DNA of 64,000 nt from assembly GCA_902806565.1 (NCBI GenBank), contig CADCXA010000049.1, positions 1-64,000 of the forward strand, given 5' to 3'. Shown piece after piece: positions 25,356-35,200 of the stretch; position 1 is the stretch's first letter; the number at the start of each line of letters is the position of its first letter. The position numbers and the translations under genes are program-made. The DNA is from Hypoxylon rubiginosum (lineage: Eukaryota > Ascomycota > Sordariomycetes > Xylariales > Hypoxylaceae). The notes under the pieces were generated by a model that was given only the letters and a program-made list of their open reading frames with translations, was not told the origin of the DNA and searched no databases.

Positions 25356-26023
25356 TCACCGGCCGGGCCACACAAAGTTCCCGCCCATGCCCAATCCCGC
25401 GCTCAGGCCGGCGCCCCTGGACTCGTTGACGGGCCGCTTGGCGACGGTGCCCTGGGCGCGGACGCCGGCGACGATGCGGTCGAGGTTGGTCTCGATGACG
25501 ACGCCGCCGACGACCATCTCGCCGAGGGCGGCGTGCAGGGTCTCGAAGTTGAAGATGAGGTCGAGCTCGCACACGTTCTCGAACAGCTTGTCGAGCGACT
25601 CGACGTAGACCTGGATGAGGTCCAGCAGGGCCAGCGGCGACTCGGTCGACGTCGAGATGACGATGAAGTACAGGGTCGCGTAGTTGCGGTACGTGACGAG
25701 CGACGGCACGTCGTTGTGCGGCTCCGAGGCCGAGTGCGAGGTGCCCGACGCGGCGAGGAGGGGCGGCAGGGGGAGGAAGTTGCAGGCGCCGCTCGGGCGG
25801 TTCGACACGAGCGTGAAGATCTCGGAGATCAGGCGCTGCTGGATGCTGGTTTCCTATAGGTCGCATTCCAAAGTTTTAGAAACTAGAGCTTTCTTTTTTG
25901 CTAGGCAGAGTTACAAAATCTCGAGCATCGTCATCATCATCATTGTCATCGTACCAGCTGAGTATAGAACTTAGTCAGCCGAGGTTGGCCCTGGCCGTTG
26001 AAGACCAGAACTGCGTTTATCAT
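25356..26023 (-). CDS. APS3: AP-3 complex sigma subunit
   Basis: Clathrin-adaptor small chain of the AP-3 complex, which sorts cargo from Golgi or endosome to the vacuole. It has two exons on the minus strand: 26023-25955 (23 aa) and 25853-25356. The intron is 101 bp (GTACGA...CCTATAG, phase 0). Together they give 188 aa. The N-terminus MINAVLVFNGQGQPRLTKFY is the sigma-adaptin first strand. IQQRLISEIFTLVSNRPSG follows, then NYATLYFIVISTSTESPLAL, and LIQVYVESLDKLFENVCELD with LIFNFETLHAALGEMVVGG near the end. The VCELD-IFNF pattern is more typical of sigma-3 than of sigma-1 or sigma-2. The tail is Gly-rich. The coding sequence is distinctly more GC-rich than its surroundings. It is divergent from the bZIP gene. 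Confidence 0.92.
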
Positions 26024-26502
26024 GGCGGGCTGCTGCTGTCGAGGTCATTCGCAAAGTGTTCCATTGCATGGGGGAATATGTCGATGGTGGGGCAGTGCCG
26101 TAAGAGCTCGGGGTTTGAATCTGAAATGGGATTGGAAACAAGGAAAGGCTGTGCGGACCGACTTGTGGCTGTGGAGTTCCGTGCAGCTGTGGGGTGGTAC
26201 AAGAAGAGCGGGAAAAAGAAAAAAGAAAGGTGATCCACATGTAGACCGCTGTCAGATAAAAGAAAGGGCGGGTTACACCGGGCTATGCTAGATAAGATTG
26301 GTAGATCGGATCTTTACTTTAAATCTAAGCGTCGGAGCCCAGCAAGTTCCCGATTGATTTCCCCTCTTCAACCTCTTTTCTTCCCCATCTCAATTGGGAA
26401 CCCCTCGGCCGTTCAACAGAAGGACGGTGCCTGAGCCATCACATTAGATTGTCTCTCTAGTTTTCCCCAGGCCTCATCTCGAGGCCTTCATAACATATCG
26501 TC
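26024..26502. promoter_or_regulatory. Divergent promoter region, AP-3 sigma / bZIP
   Basis: About 480 bp lies between the two divergent starts. C/T-rich tracts at about 26350-26400 and 26450-26470 resemble fungal core-promoter pyrimidine tracts on the bZIP side. No gene or specific operator was recognised. Confidence 0.45.
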
Positions 26503-27254
26503 ATGGCCGCAGGATCCGCAAGCTCAGCATGCTGCTCCAAGCTCTCTTACGTCGGATACTACCCGCCGTGCCAGGGAGCCGAACCAACTTAATTACTATG
26601 ACTGGGAGGGTTCCGCCTTAGGGCCGGCGGATCTCTTCTCGTCATTTGGAGGCTCGATCGAGCCTTCAGTTGGAAATTGGTCCCTTGGATTGGAGAGTGG
26701 GAGTATCAATGGCATAGACTGGTCCCTCCCCGGCCTAGACGGGGCAGGTGATCCTTTCACATTCGCGAATAATGTTCAAACCGGGCATTTAGATGGTACG
26801 TTCTCCCTCCTTAACATGGTTGTGTACCCCTATATCACGCTAACACACAGCGACAGCCTCGGATATCTTACCTGGTTGCCAGCCCAGTTCAGACTTTCTA
26901 TTTAACCTGCCGCCGGGCTCTGACATGCCACCGGGGTTAGATGTAGGACCTTCCGATCATTCCTATTCACCACTAGCAATGCCCGAGTCTTCCAGCCAGG
27001 GCCAAACCCCCAAGACTCCAGGTCGCTCGCCGCCTGTAGACCCCGTCACAGCACTCAAGCGTCGGCGTAACAACGTTGCCGCGCGCAAGTATCGGCAGAA
27101 GCGAATCGACCGGATCAACGAGCTGGAGGCGGAACTTAAGGGCGTGAAGGACGAGCGGGACGACTTGAAAATTCGTCTCGCTCGTCAGGAGGCCGAGGCA
27201 GCGGCTCTGCGAACCATGTTACAGATCAGTGCTGGGAAGAGTACGAAAAGTTAG
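26503..27254 (+). CDS. bZIP transcription factor (5' end unclear)
   Basis: Basic-leucine-zipper factor of about 230 aa. One 55-bp intron (26796-26850: GTACGT, GCTAAC branch, ACACAG) joins exon 1 to exon 2 (26851-27254) in one frame. The basic region is RRRNNVAARKYRQKRIDR, with the N-x-A-A-R-K-Y-R signature of GCN4-like and related fungal bZIPs. The zipper follows at once (INELEAELKGVKDERDDL to about TMLQ), ending ten residues before the C-terminus. Upstream are acidic/aromatic and Pro/Ser-rich stretches (NYYDWEGSALGPADLF; SSQGQTPKTPGRSPPVDP) that may activate transcription. The exon-1 frame is open from 26435 but contains no ATG. The only suitable ATG (26503) is one base out of frame with it. 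Either an upstream exon was missed, or there is a one-base difference just after the start. Its target genes are unknown. Confidence 0.8.
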
Positions 27255-27800
27255 CAACTAGGGACGTATATCTCGAGGTATTTAATAGTTTGGAAAATTA
27301 TATTGAAAATTGCTTTCTCAGACGATGTCGGCTCGTTCTTTTCCTCAAATGTGTTTTGCCCCGTGACAGGACTGCAGAATTTAAATAGGATGAGGGAACG
27401 TAATTGTCATCTTGGATGAAGGAGTGAAAAGGGGGGGACGGGGACGTAGATTTGCGGCATACCATTGTTTCTATTCACGATGCATGTTCTTTAGTCGTCT
27501 TCGAATGCGATTCATTTCTGTCCGCTCATATTCTATTCTATGTACGATGTGTCTTGTTACTCGAGTTCTATTTATTCTCCTTTTCGTCTCTCCCATCTCA
27601 CGCGAACCATCATGAAGCATCACTGTGAGAAGCATATGAGTGAAAATGATTCATAAAACAGGTAGGAAGCAGTCCATTCTGATCGCAATTTGATCCCGAC
27701 CTATTTCCCGGTAGCTGAAATTTTTGTAGTATTTTGTGCTGTACAAGGATCAGAGCCCGCGCGGGCTTTGGGATGTGGTTCATATCTGATGGTAGATGAG

Positions 27801-27870
27801 CCACGATGATCCACGATGATCCACGATGATCCACGATGATCCACGATGATCCACGATGATTCACGATGAT
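27801..27870. repeat. 10-bp minisatellite
   Basis: Seven head-to-tail copies of CCACGATGAT. The first six are identical and the seventh starts with T. A degenerate copy precedes them at 27791-27800. The array is in the intergenic region after the bZIP gene. A near-identical array suggests recent slippage and a likely length polymorphism. Confidence 0.95.
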
Positions 27871-28577
27871 TCATTCTGGGCAAAGTTACACCGCGCAACA
27901 CCACAACCACCACAATCTCGAAAACTACTGCCATTAGTTCGTTTCATAGCCCATTTCCCCTTGGCACGCGAACAATCTTAGATCTCTCGGTTACGTGCAC
28001 GCTACCACATGTATGCAAGGCGACTCAACTACATACTTCGTAAGCGGGCATCAGAAAAGCCACTGTCAGAGGGTTTTTTCTTTCCTTTTTCTTTTTCCTG
28101 TGACCTCATCCACTATCTCAGATGATCACGTAATGGCGATCTGCTTTCAGCTCTCTGTAGAAGAGCGTCTGAGCAGAATGTCAATTTCCTTGACGTCTAG
28201 GTCATCCTTATACAACTGTATCAAGCAGAGAAAGATTTATGCTGAACGCGATAATACAGTACGACACGTATGAAATAAATTACATGCCAGACACCAAGTC
28301 TCCATATCAAAGTGGAATGCATTTCTTTTTCTGTAACGAAAAGTTGACAGTGTTACGCTGCAATGCGACTTAGGTTACCGCATGTCTCTTGCTCACATAT
28401 AGCTGGGTATTTAGCCGACCTACCAAGTTGAGAGTTCAGCTAGTCTCGTATATGTAAGAAATCTTGAATAAAGCAAGTAGAAGTCTCTTCAGTTTGTCAT
28501 AGGCAGGTTTAATAGGGTTTATTTTACATCCGTCTATATATGCAAGAAGCAAGGTGTAAAAGGGGTTATATCAACAT

Positions 28578-28652
28578 GATAAGAACAATACATCGGCCCC
28601 CGTAGCGGGACAGGGACTCTCCACTGTCTCAGCTTATCATCAGCGATAAGCT
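28578..28652. promoter_or_regulatory. GATA-factor site cluster
   Basis: GATAAG occurs at 28578-28583 and 28645-28650, and CTTATC (the same site inverted) at 28633-28638. The last two form a perfect 8-bp inverted repeat, AGCTTATC with GATAAGCT, spaced by 6 bp (28631-28652). HGATAR sites are bound in fungi by nitrogen regulators of the AreA/NIT2 class, often as closely spaced pairs. The cluster is about 250 bp upstream of the permease start, so nitrogen-catabolite control of that gene is a reasonable inference. Confidence 0.55.
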
Positions 28653-28902
28653 AGCGGACCTAATCCCCTAACCATGCTTCCCTTTCCAGCCTCTCACTTG
28701 TCATCAAAGCCCATGTAAGACGCCATGAACCAATGATGATTGGAAATGGCGCAATATTTAGCTATTCGGTGAGGTGACCCTTTTTTGGCTTGTTCCTTTC
28801 AACGGCGACCCCGCAAACACCCCTGCCTATTGCCATTTTTTCATCGGTTTCGGGGGTGCCCTAATATCGCAGGTCACACCATCTTTCGTGTGTCTGCCCA
28901 CC

Positions 28903-30723
28903 ATGAGCACAGAGCCGCTCCTCGCCTCGTCACGCGGAAGCCAGACCGAAGATATCATGGGCCAAGACACCGACGTCGAGAGCAGCATCCGCGAGGCGTA
29001 CCCGCCGCCGGGCCAGCACGACGGACATGACGGCGACCTGGTCACGGCGACCGAGTCGCGCTCGCTGTCGCGCGGCCTCGCCCAGCGCCACCTCTCCATG
29101 ATCGGCATCGCCGGCGCCATCGGCACGGGCCTCTTCCTCGGCCTGGGCGGCGCCATCCAGACGGGCGGCCCCCTGGGCGCGCTCCTGGGCTACGCCGTCG
29201 TCGGGCTCGTCGTGTGCTCGGTCACGTTCGCGCTCGGCGAGGTCGCCGCCCTGCTGCCCGTCACCGGCTCCTTCGTCCGCCACGCCGAGTTCCTAGCCGA
29301 CCCGGCCCTGGGGTTCGCCGTCGGCTGGAACCTCGTCTACGGCATCGCGCTCTCCATCCCCAGCGAGATCACCGCCATCTGCGTCCTCTTCACCTTCTGG
29401 ACCGAAGACGTCAACCCCGCCGCATATATTATGGTTTTTATCGCCCTCACCTTCTTCGTCGGCATCGCCTTCGTCCGCGTCTTCGGCGAGGTCGAGTTCG
29501 TCTTCGCCATCCTCAAGATCCTGCTCGTCGTTTTTCTTATTGTGCTCGGCGTCGTCATCGCCGCCGGCGGCATCCCCGGCACCCCGGCCGTCGGGTTCCG
29601 GTACTGGCGCGACCCGGGCCCGTTCGTCGAGTACGTGGCGGCGGGCGACTGGGGCAAGTTCCTCGGCTTCTGGGGCGTGCTCACCAACGCCGTCTTCTCC
29701 TTCGCCGGCATCGAGTCGCTCGCCATGGCCGCCGCCGAGACCCGCAACCCGCGCCGCGCCATCCCCCGCGCCTGCAAGCGCATCTTCGTCCGCGTGCTGC
29801 TCTTCTACATGCTGGCCGTCTTCGTCGTCGGCCTGCTGGTCGCCAGCGACGACCCCCGGCTCGACGACTCCTCCGGCACCGCCGCCCAGAGCCCCTTCGT
29901 GATCGCCGCCGCGGCCGCCGGCATCGGCGCCATCCCGAGCGTCGTGAACGCCGTGGTTATCACGTCGGCGTGGTCGGCCTCGAACCAGGCGCTGCTGGCG
30001 GGCACGCGTGTCCTGTTTGGCTTGGCGCTCAAGGGCCAGGCGCCGCGGGTCTTCCTGCGCACGACGAGCTGGGGCACGCCCTACGTCTGCGTTTTGCTGT
30101 ACACGGCGTGCATGTTCCTGAGCTTCATGTCCCTGGGCCCCGGCGCGCTGACCGTGTTCTGGTGGTTCGTCGACCTGACAGCCGCCGGCGTCCTTGTCTC
30201 TTGGTCCGTCATCTTGACGAACCATATACGGCTCCTGATGGCCATGAAAAAGCAGGGTATCCCGACGTCCCGGCTGCCGTGGCATAATTGGTGGACGAGT
30301 GAGTTTTGCTGTAAATATATGTGGTGCTGATGCGCAGTCGTACTAATTCCTCGTTTAGTCTACAGCTCAAGCTTCTCGCTATTCATGTGCATCTTGATCC
30401 TCCTGACAAGCGGCTTCAAGGTTTTCACCACTGGAAATTGGGACCCCAGCGCCTTTGTGTCGTCCTACTTGTACGTTTTATCATTTTCAAAATAGTCCTC
30501 GAGTACTTTCATAGGGACTCTAGACCTAGACTGACTGTTCCCTAGGGATATACCGCTTGTGCTCTGCGCCTACTTCATATGGAAATTTGTCAAGAAGACC
30601 AAGATCCCGTCGCTCGAGAGCATACCGCTCGAGGAAGCCTTCCAGCAAATAGATCAATACCCCGATGAACCGGAGGGGAAGTCAAAGGGATGGGTGCGAA
30701 TCCTATCTTGGATGTGGGATTAA
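28903..30723 (+). CDS. Amino-acid permease (YAT/APC family)
   Basis: Plasma-membrane amino-acid/proton symporter of 561 aa from three exons: 28903-30298, 30359-30470 and 30546-30723. The introns are 60 bp (GTGAGT...TTTAG) and 75 bp (GTACGT, GACTGAC branch, CCCTAG). The start is the ATG in CCACCATGAGC. A longer frame upstream starts only with GTG. A hydrophilic N-terminus (1-55) is followed by the family signature SRGLAQRHLSMIGIAGAIGTGLFLG (57-81, written here as its start and end: RHLSMIGIAGAIGTG). About twelve membrane segments follow, including FSFAGIESLAMAAAETRNPR and SAWSASNQALLAGTRVLF. The last exon encodes SSYLDIPLVLCAYFIWKFVKKTK and an acidic tail. The substrate cannot be told from sequence by eye. 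Exon 1 is very GC-rich, with strong preference for C or G at third positions, unlike its neighbours. GATA sites lie upstream. Confidence 0.92.
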
Positions 30724-30937
30724 TTTCTTGGAGATAGACTATAATACCCTTAATGTTTGAACCTTTTCAAGTAATAGGACATCTGCCGGGTCCTAGCTCT
30801 ACTAGCATATCACTTCCAGGTCCCCCTTTACTAGTTGGTTGCCCTGTTCTCGGATTCATTGTAGCTTCGGCGCAGGTCCACTCAATTATGTATAAGACCT
30901 ATTGAAACACAAGCTCAGCCGGTCATCAAAGGGCCGT

Positions 30938-31812
30938 TCAGGCCGCGGTGACCTTGATATATCCAGCAAACTCGCCAGGGTTCAACGGTTCTCCCGTCGC
31001 TAGGTTGTTGCTATTGGGCCCTAACAGTCTGAGAAAGTAGTACTCGCCCGTCTCGGCGAAGTTTTGGTAGTTGAAGCCCCAGGTCGTGACATTGACGGCT
31101 CCTAAATATGCGCCCGGCTGCACCTCGCCATCTATGATGTGTTGGTCTATCGCGTGTCAGTTCTCGATCTCCACATTACTGTCTTTTTCTCGAAGACCCT
31201 CTCTTATGAATATCCTTATGGAAACGATGGCTTATGGGTTACCGAGGAGGTATTATCTTGACGTACAGGTCTCAAGGTGGTAGTTAGGGTCAGGCAAATC
31301 CGGGAGCCCGAATCCGAACACGGACTCCGCCGGAGTCCCGGCCGCAATCAAGTTCTGCCACCGGACACCCACGAAGCCCATATCAAGATATGCCTGGAGC
31401 GTGTCATTGGCACATTGCATCGGGGTCGGTTCAAGCTCCGCTGTCCCGTTCGCGACCGGACGTATAACCATCTAAACGATCCGAACTATAGTATAAGCCC
31501 CTGCAATACTGCAAAGTACCTGCAAGAATTTCAAGGGGGCGAGGAAGGGGGATAAGCACGTACGAAGCCCCAGGCTCCACCACCGACGGCCGTAGAAAAT
31601 TGCGGGCCGAATTGGAAGCCATCGAATTCCTTGCCCGTGGAATCGACTGTCACACGCAGAGGCCCCGCGATGCCGGACGCGTCGTCGTAGCCAGGATATG
31701 AAGCGCAGCCGCTCCCGAGAGGTACCACGGTCACGTTTGGGACAGCCGATATCAAGCTAGCCAAGCTAAGAGCTACCAAGGTCTTACTTAGAAGTGTCCG
31801 AAGCTTCTCCAT
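30938..31812 (-). CDS. Secreted protein, unknown family
   Basis: Predicted 215-aa secreted protein from three exons on the minus strand: 31812-31564, 31471-31267 and 31131-30938. The introns are 92 bp (GTACGT...GTTTAG) and 135 bp (GTACGT...CATAG). The splices preserve the frame (phase 0, then phase 1). The N-terminus is a signal peptide (MEKLRTLLSKTLVALSLASL, cleavage likely after about residue 23). The mature part has only two cysteines (GSGCASYPG; PMQCAND), four N-x-T sites (NVT, NGT, NDT, NVT) and no further membrane segment or anchor. Sequence such as LRVTVDSTGKEFDGFQFGPQF and VNVTTWGFNYQNFAETGEYY suggests a beta-rich fold. I do not recognise the family. It may act in the apoplast or cell wall. 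Confidence 0.72.
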
Positions 31813-32224
31813 TGTGCTTGATGAGGGGGGTTTCTACGTGTGCTTCAGAAACAGGGGTAGCTAGTTAGTTGGGCGAGCATGGAATGAACTTTGTCTGACT
31901 AGGTTGCTACAGCGCAGACCCTTAGTATATCTTATCCCTGGTCAATCTAGAGTTTGTACATATGTACCTGTCTAATAACCATTAGAGCTCTTTGTTGGAA
32001 TATCATCTTGGAATGGTGCCTTACTGCAATTAATCACCTCGGCGGCTAATTTGGGTACGGGTAGCAAATGAGGAGCCCATATTATATCCTCATATATTTA
32101 TTCCCTCGGTAGTTATCATTACGATAGCCTTTCCCGCTTCTTTTGCGTGTATTCATGCCCGAGTTTTTATAAAGGGTTCAAGGCAGTATCTCTATTAACC
32201 GACGCGTATTTGGTATCCTATTAC
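31813..32224. other. Intergenic region
   Basis: About 410 bp between the secreted-protein gene start and the 3' end of the NLR-like gene, both on the minus strand. I see no gene or recognisable site in it. Confidence 0.5.
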
Positions 32225-35200
32225 TCATTCCTTATCCTCGCTTCCACCGTTCTTTTCACTATTCTCATCTGAGCCCAGCTCATTTAAACCCTGGTCAGAA
32301 TATTCCTCAAGTTCGGGTGCACGTCCAATCCCGCCCTCCTTCGGCATGGCTGTGAACCTGTGATCTGGATCATGCGTCTCCTTAGCGGTCCAATAACACT
32401 TGAAGCAGAAGTCGAAGTCTTCGCAATCCTCACAATGCCACCGCACTCCATAAATTGGCTAAAATACATGGTTAGTGTGGGGTCTTGTTTATTGTAAAGT
32501 ACAACTGACGTACATAAAGGAGACAGCTATCGCAAGTTATGGTCGGATGCAAGTAGCCAACCTTCCAACCGGTAGGACGTGACTTGGTCTGGTCCATCAT
32601 TCCGATTCTTTCCTGAATGGTAGAAACAACTTGAGTCGCGTCGTGGGTAATAGCTATGTTCTCGGGCGTCCATCCGTCGTTAGTAACTCTGGTAGCATCC
32701 GCCCCAAGGTCTATCAAGGCATCGACGATGGCCTTGTTTTCATTTTGGCGACATGCCCAATGAAGAGGTGTCCAGCCGTCGATGTCTGCAAGATCAATGG
32801 CAATATCAAAGATACTTTCAGCCACCATCTCATCAACTAGGACACGATGGAGAATTTCCAGGTTTCCGCTCATGGCCGCGTAGTGTAACAAGGTGCGGCA
32901 TTGCTTGTCGGCGGGGGGGATACCTTTCTCTCTAGCACACAATAGTTGCTTCAGGATATCCCAGGATCCCTGCCGCGTGGCGATGTGGAGTGCGGTGCGT
33001 CCTTGGATGTCTATGGCGTTAATGTCGACCTTTGCGAGAAGGAGTGGCTTAACAAGGTCATAGGTTCGAGAGTAAAGAGCTGCGCTTAGAGTATTCGCGA
33101 ATTGTCTCGCGGGAAGATTGGGTTTTGCATTTTGTTCTTCGAGGAGAAACATGGCAATGTCATAGTAACCGCTGGCGGCTGCAGCACTAAGTGCGGTGTT
33201 GAACCTTCCTCCTTCGACATCCACTCGTGCATCCAGTTTGATCAACTCCTTGCATGCCTCCATATTACCATACCAGGCTGCATTATGTAGCGCAGTGCCA
33301 TCTGCATCACCACCAGCATTGACATCTGCGTGCTTGGGCATGCGGGAATCCAGTAATGCACGAATCATCTCCAAGGTGTTGCTAATTTCATAGCTCACGG
33401 TTGCGACCAAAGCTGTATGTCGCTTTTTATCTCGGTGCTCAGTCTCTGCACCAATTTTGAGGAGTTGGCGAACAATTTCCTCTTGACCAGTTCTAGCCGC
33501 CGATATTAACGGGGTTTCACCGTCCGAAGTCATTGAGGCACATAGGTCGCTAAGGCGGGTGCGCTCGTCTATCTTCGAATAGAATTCCTCCAGTAGAACC
33601 GTTGCGAATACTGTCTTCTTTCTGCGGATGGCACAGTGAAGAGCTGAGAGATTAGTCTTGTCCCTGAAGGACAGAATCTCTCTGTGCTTCTTTAGCAGTT
33701 CTCGTCCCACAAGAATATGGCCACCGCTCGCTGCAAGATGCAAGGCAGTTTTACCGGTTTCCTCAACAATATCTACGTTACACCCATAGTCGAGGAGCAC
33801 ACGGACAGATCTATACTGTCCAGAGTAAGCAGCAGCCATAAGTGTGGTGTAGCCCCCTAAACCTCTAGCGTTTCCGTCAACCCCGTGTTCCATAAGCCAC
33901 TTAATGCAGTCGGCATTATCAAAGGCAAAGTGAAGGGCAGTGTCACCACGAATAGATTTAACCCCTAGGCAATCTGGATTATGCTCTAACAGCACCTCAA
34001 GCAATGTAGTGTTGCCATATCGTGACGCTACGAGAGCCGGGCTCCAGTTTTCAGTATCAAGCTGTAGTGGATCTGTTCCCGCATTGATTAGGAGCTCCGC
34101 GATATTCTTTGTCGACTTGTTTTCACACTTTCCCAAAAAAATGGAGGGCGTTCCAGAGCCACTGAGATGTGGCGTTAGGGTCAATTTCAGGATGACGCAA
34201 AAGAGTTTTGATGATTTCAAAGTTACCCTCGGACGCAGCAAAATGTAGGGCTGTGCGCTGGTACTTATCGGGCTCATTAGGATCGATATCAGGCGCTTTC
34301 AAAAGCATATCAACCACAGCAGCATGCCGAATAGAGCCCTTTGACTGACCGGCTACCCGGCACAGGATTGTCTGACCGTCAGACGCACGTATTTGTGTAT
34401 TGGCGTTGTATTCGAGCAGAAGCCTGACGATCTCCACTTCACCGGCTTCCGCTGCAATAGCCAGAGGCGTTAGATAATTTGGATCATTAGGATCTACTTC
34501 TAGCCCATTTTGAAGGAGAAGCTCTACGACTCCAAGGTGGCCCCTTGAAGCAGCGCTGTAGAGGGCTTTCTTGCCTTGCTCCATCTGTTGGACCTTTATC
34601 GGAGTCATAGACCCTAAACAATGAGTTACGACCCTTTCGTGCCCCAACTCAGCAGCTCGAAGGAACACACAAGCGATGTCTTTGAAATCTTCGACCGACT
34701 CAGTGCGCGCGAGGATCGCCATGGCCAAATCTTCACCGGCCGGATGAAGAGCATAGTAAAGTGCAGTCTTGCCTTCTTCGTTATACAGAGTCACACTTGC
34801 ATTTACTTGCAACAGTAGATCTGCGATCTTGCTATGCCCCTTCATACATGCAACCATCAGTGGCGAGTTTCCGGACGAATTCCGACGGTCGACGGTGGAG
34901 TACTTTGGCTTATCAGCGATAAGCAGGTGCTGGATGACTATTTCATGTCCATACTCAGCCGCGAGGTACATTGCTGTGCGCCCAGTATTGTCTTTGGTGA
35001 CACATGTTATATCTGCCTCAGCTGCGAGCAGGTACTGAACGACGAGCTCGTAACCCTTCATTGCTGCGAGAAGGATTGGCTCGTCTGCATTGGTTCCCGC
35101 CTTTGAATTCACATCTGCTCCTGCTCTTGAGTTCTCATTTGTTTCCTTACCCGCAAGCAGAGTGTGCACAAGTGAGGTATGACCATTTCGAGTGGCGTAC

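Larger units (their letters stand above)
27255..28902. other. Intergenic region
   Basis: About 1.65 kb between the bZIP gene and the amino-acid permease. It holds a 10-bp minisatellite (27801-27870) and a cluster of GATA sites (28578-28652), listed separately. A 92-codon frame at 27995-28273 has no recognisable feature and is not called. Confidence 0.6.

Noticed and set aside
27995..28273. 92-codon plus-strand frame upstream of the permease
   Set aside because: No signal peptide, domain or splice extension; ordinary chance length for this composition.
29214..30287. Long open frames on other frames and the opposite strand within the permease
   Set aside because: By-products of the very high GC content of the exon; Arg/Pro/Ala- or Asp/Gly-rich with no domains.
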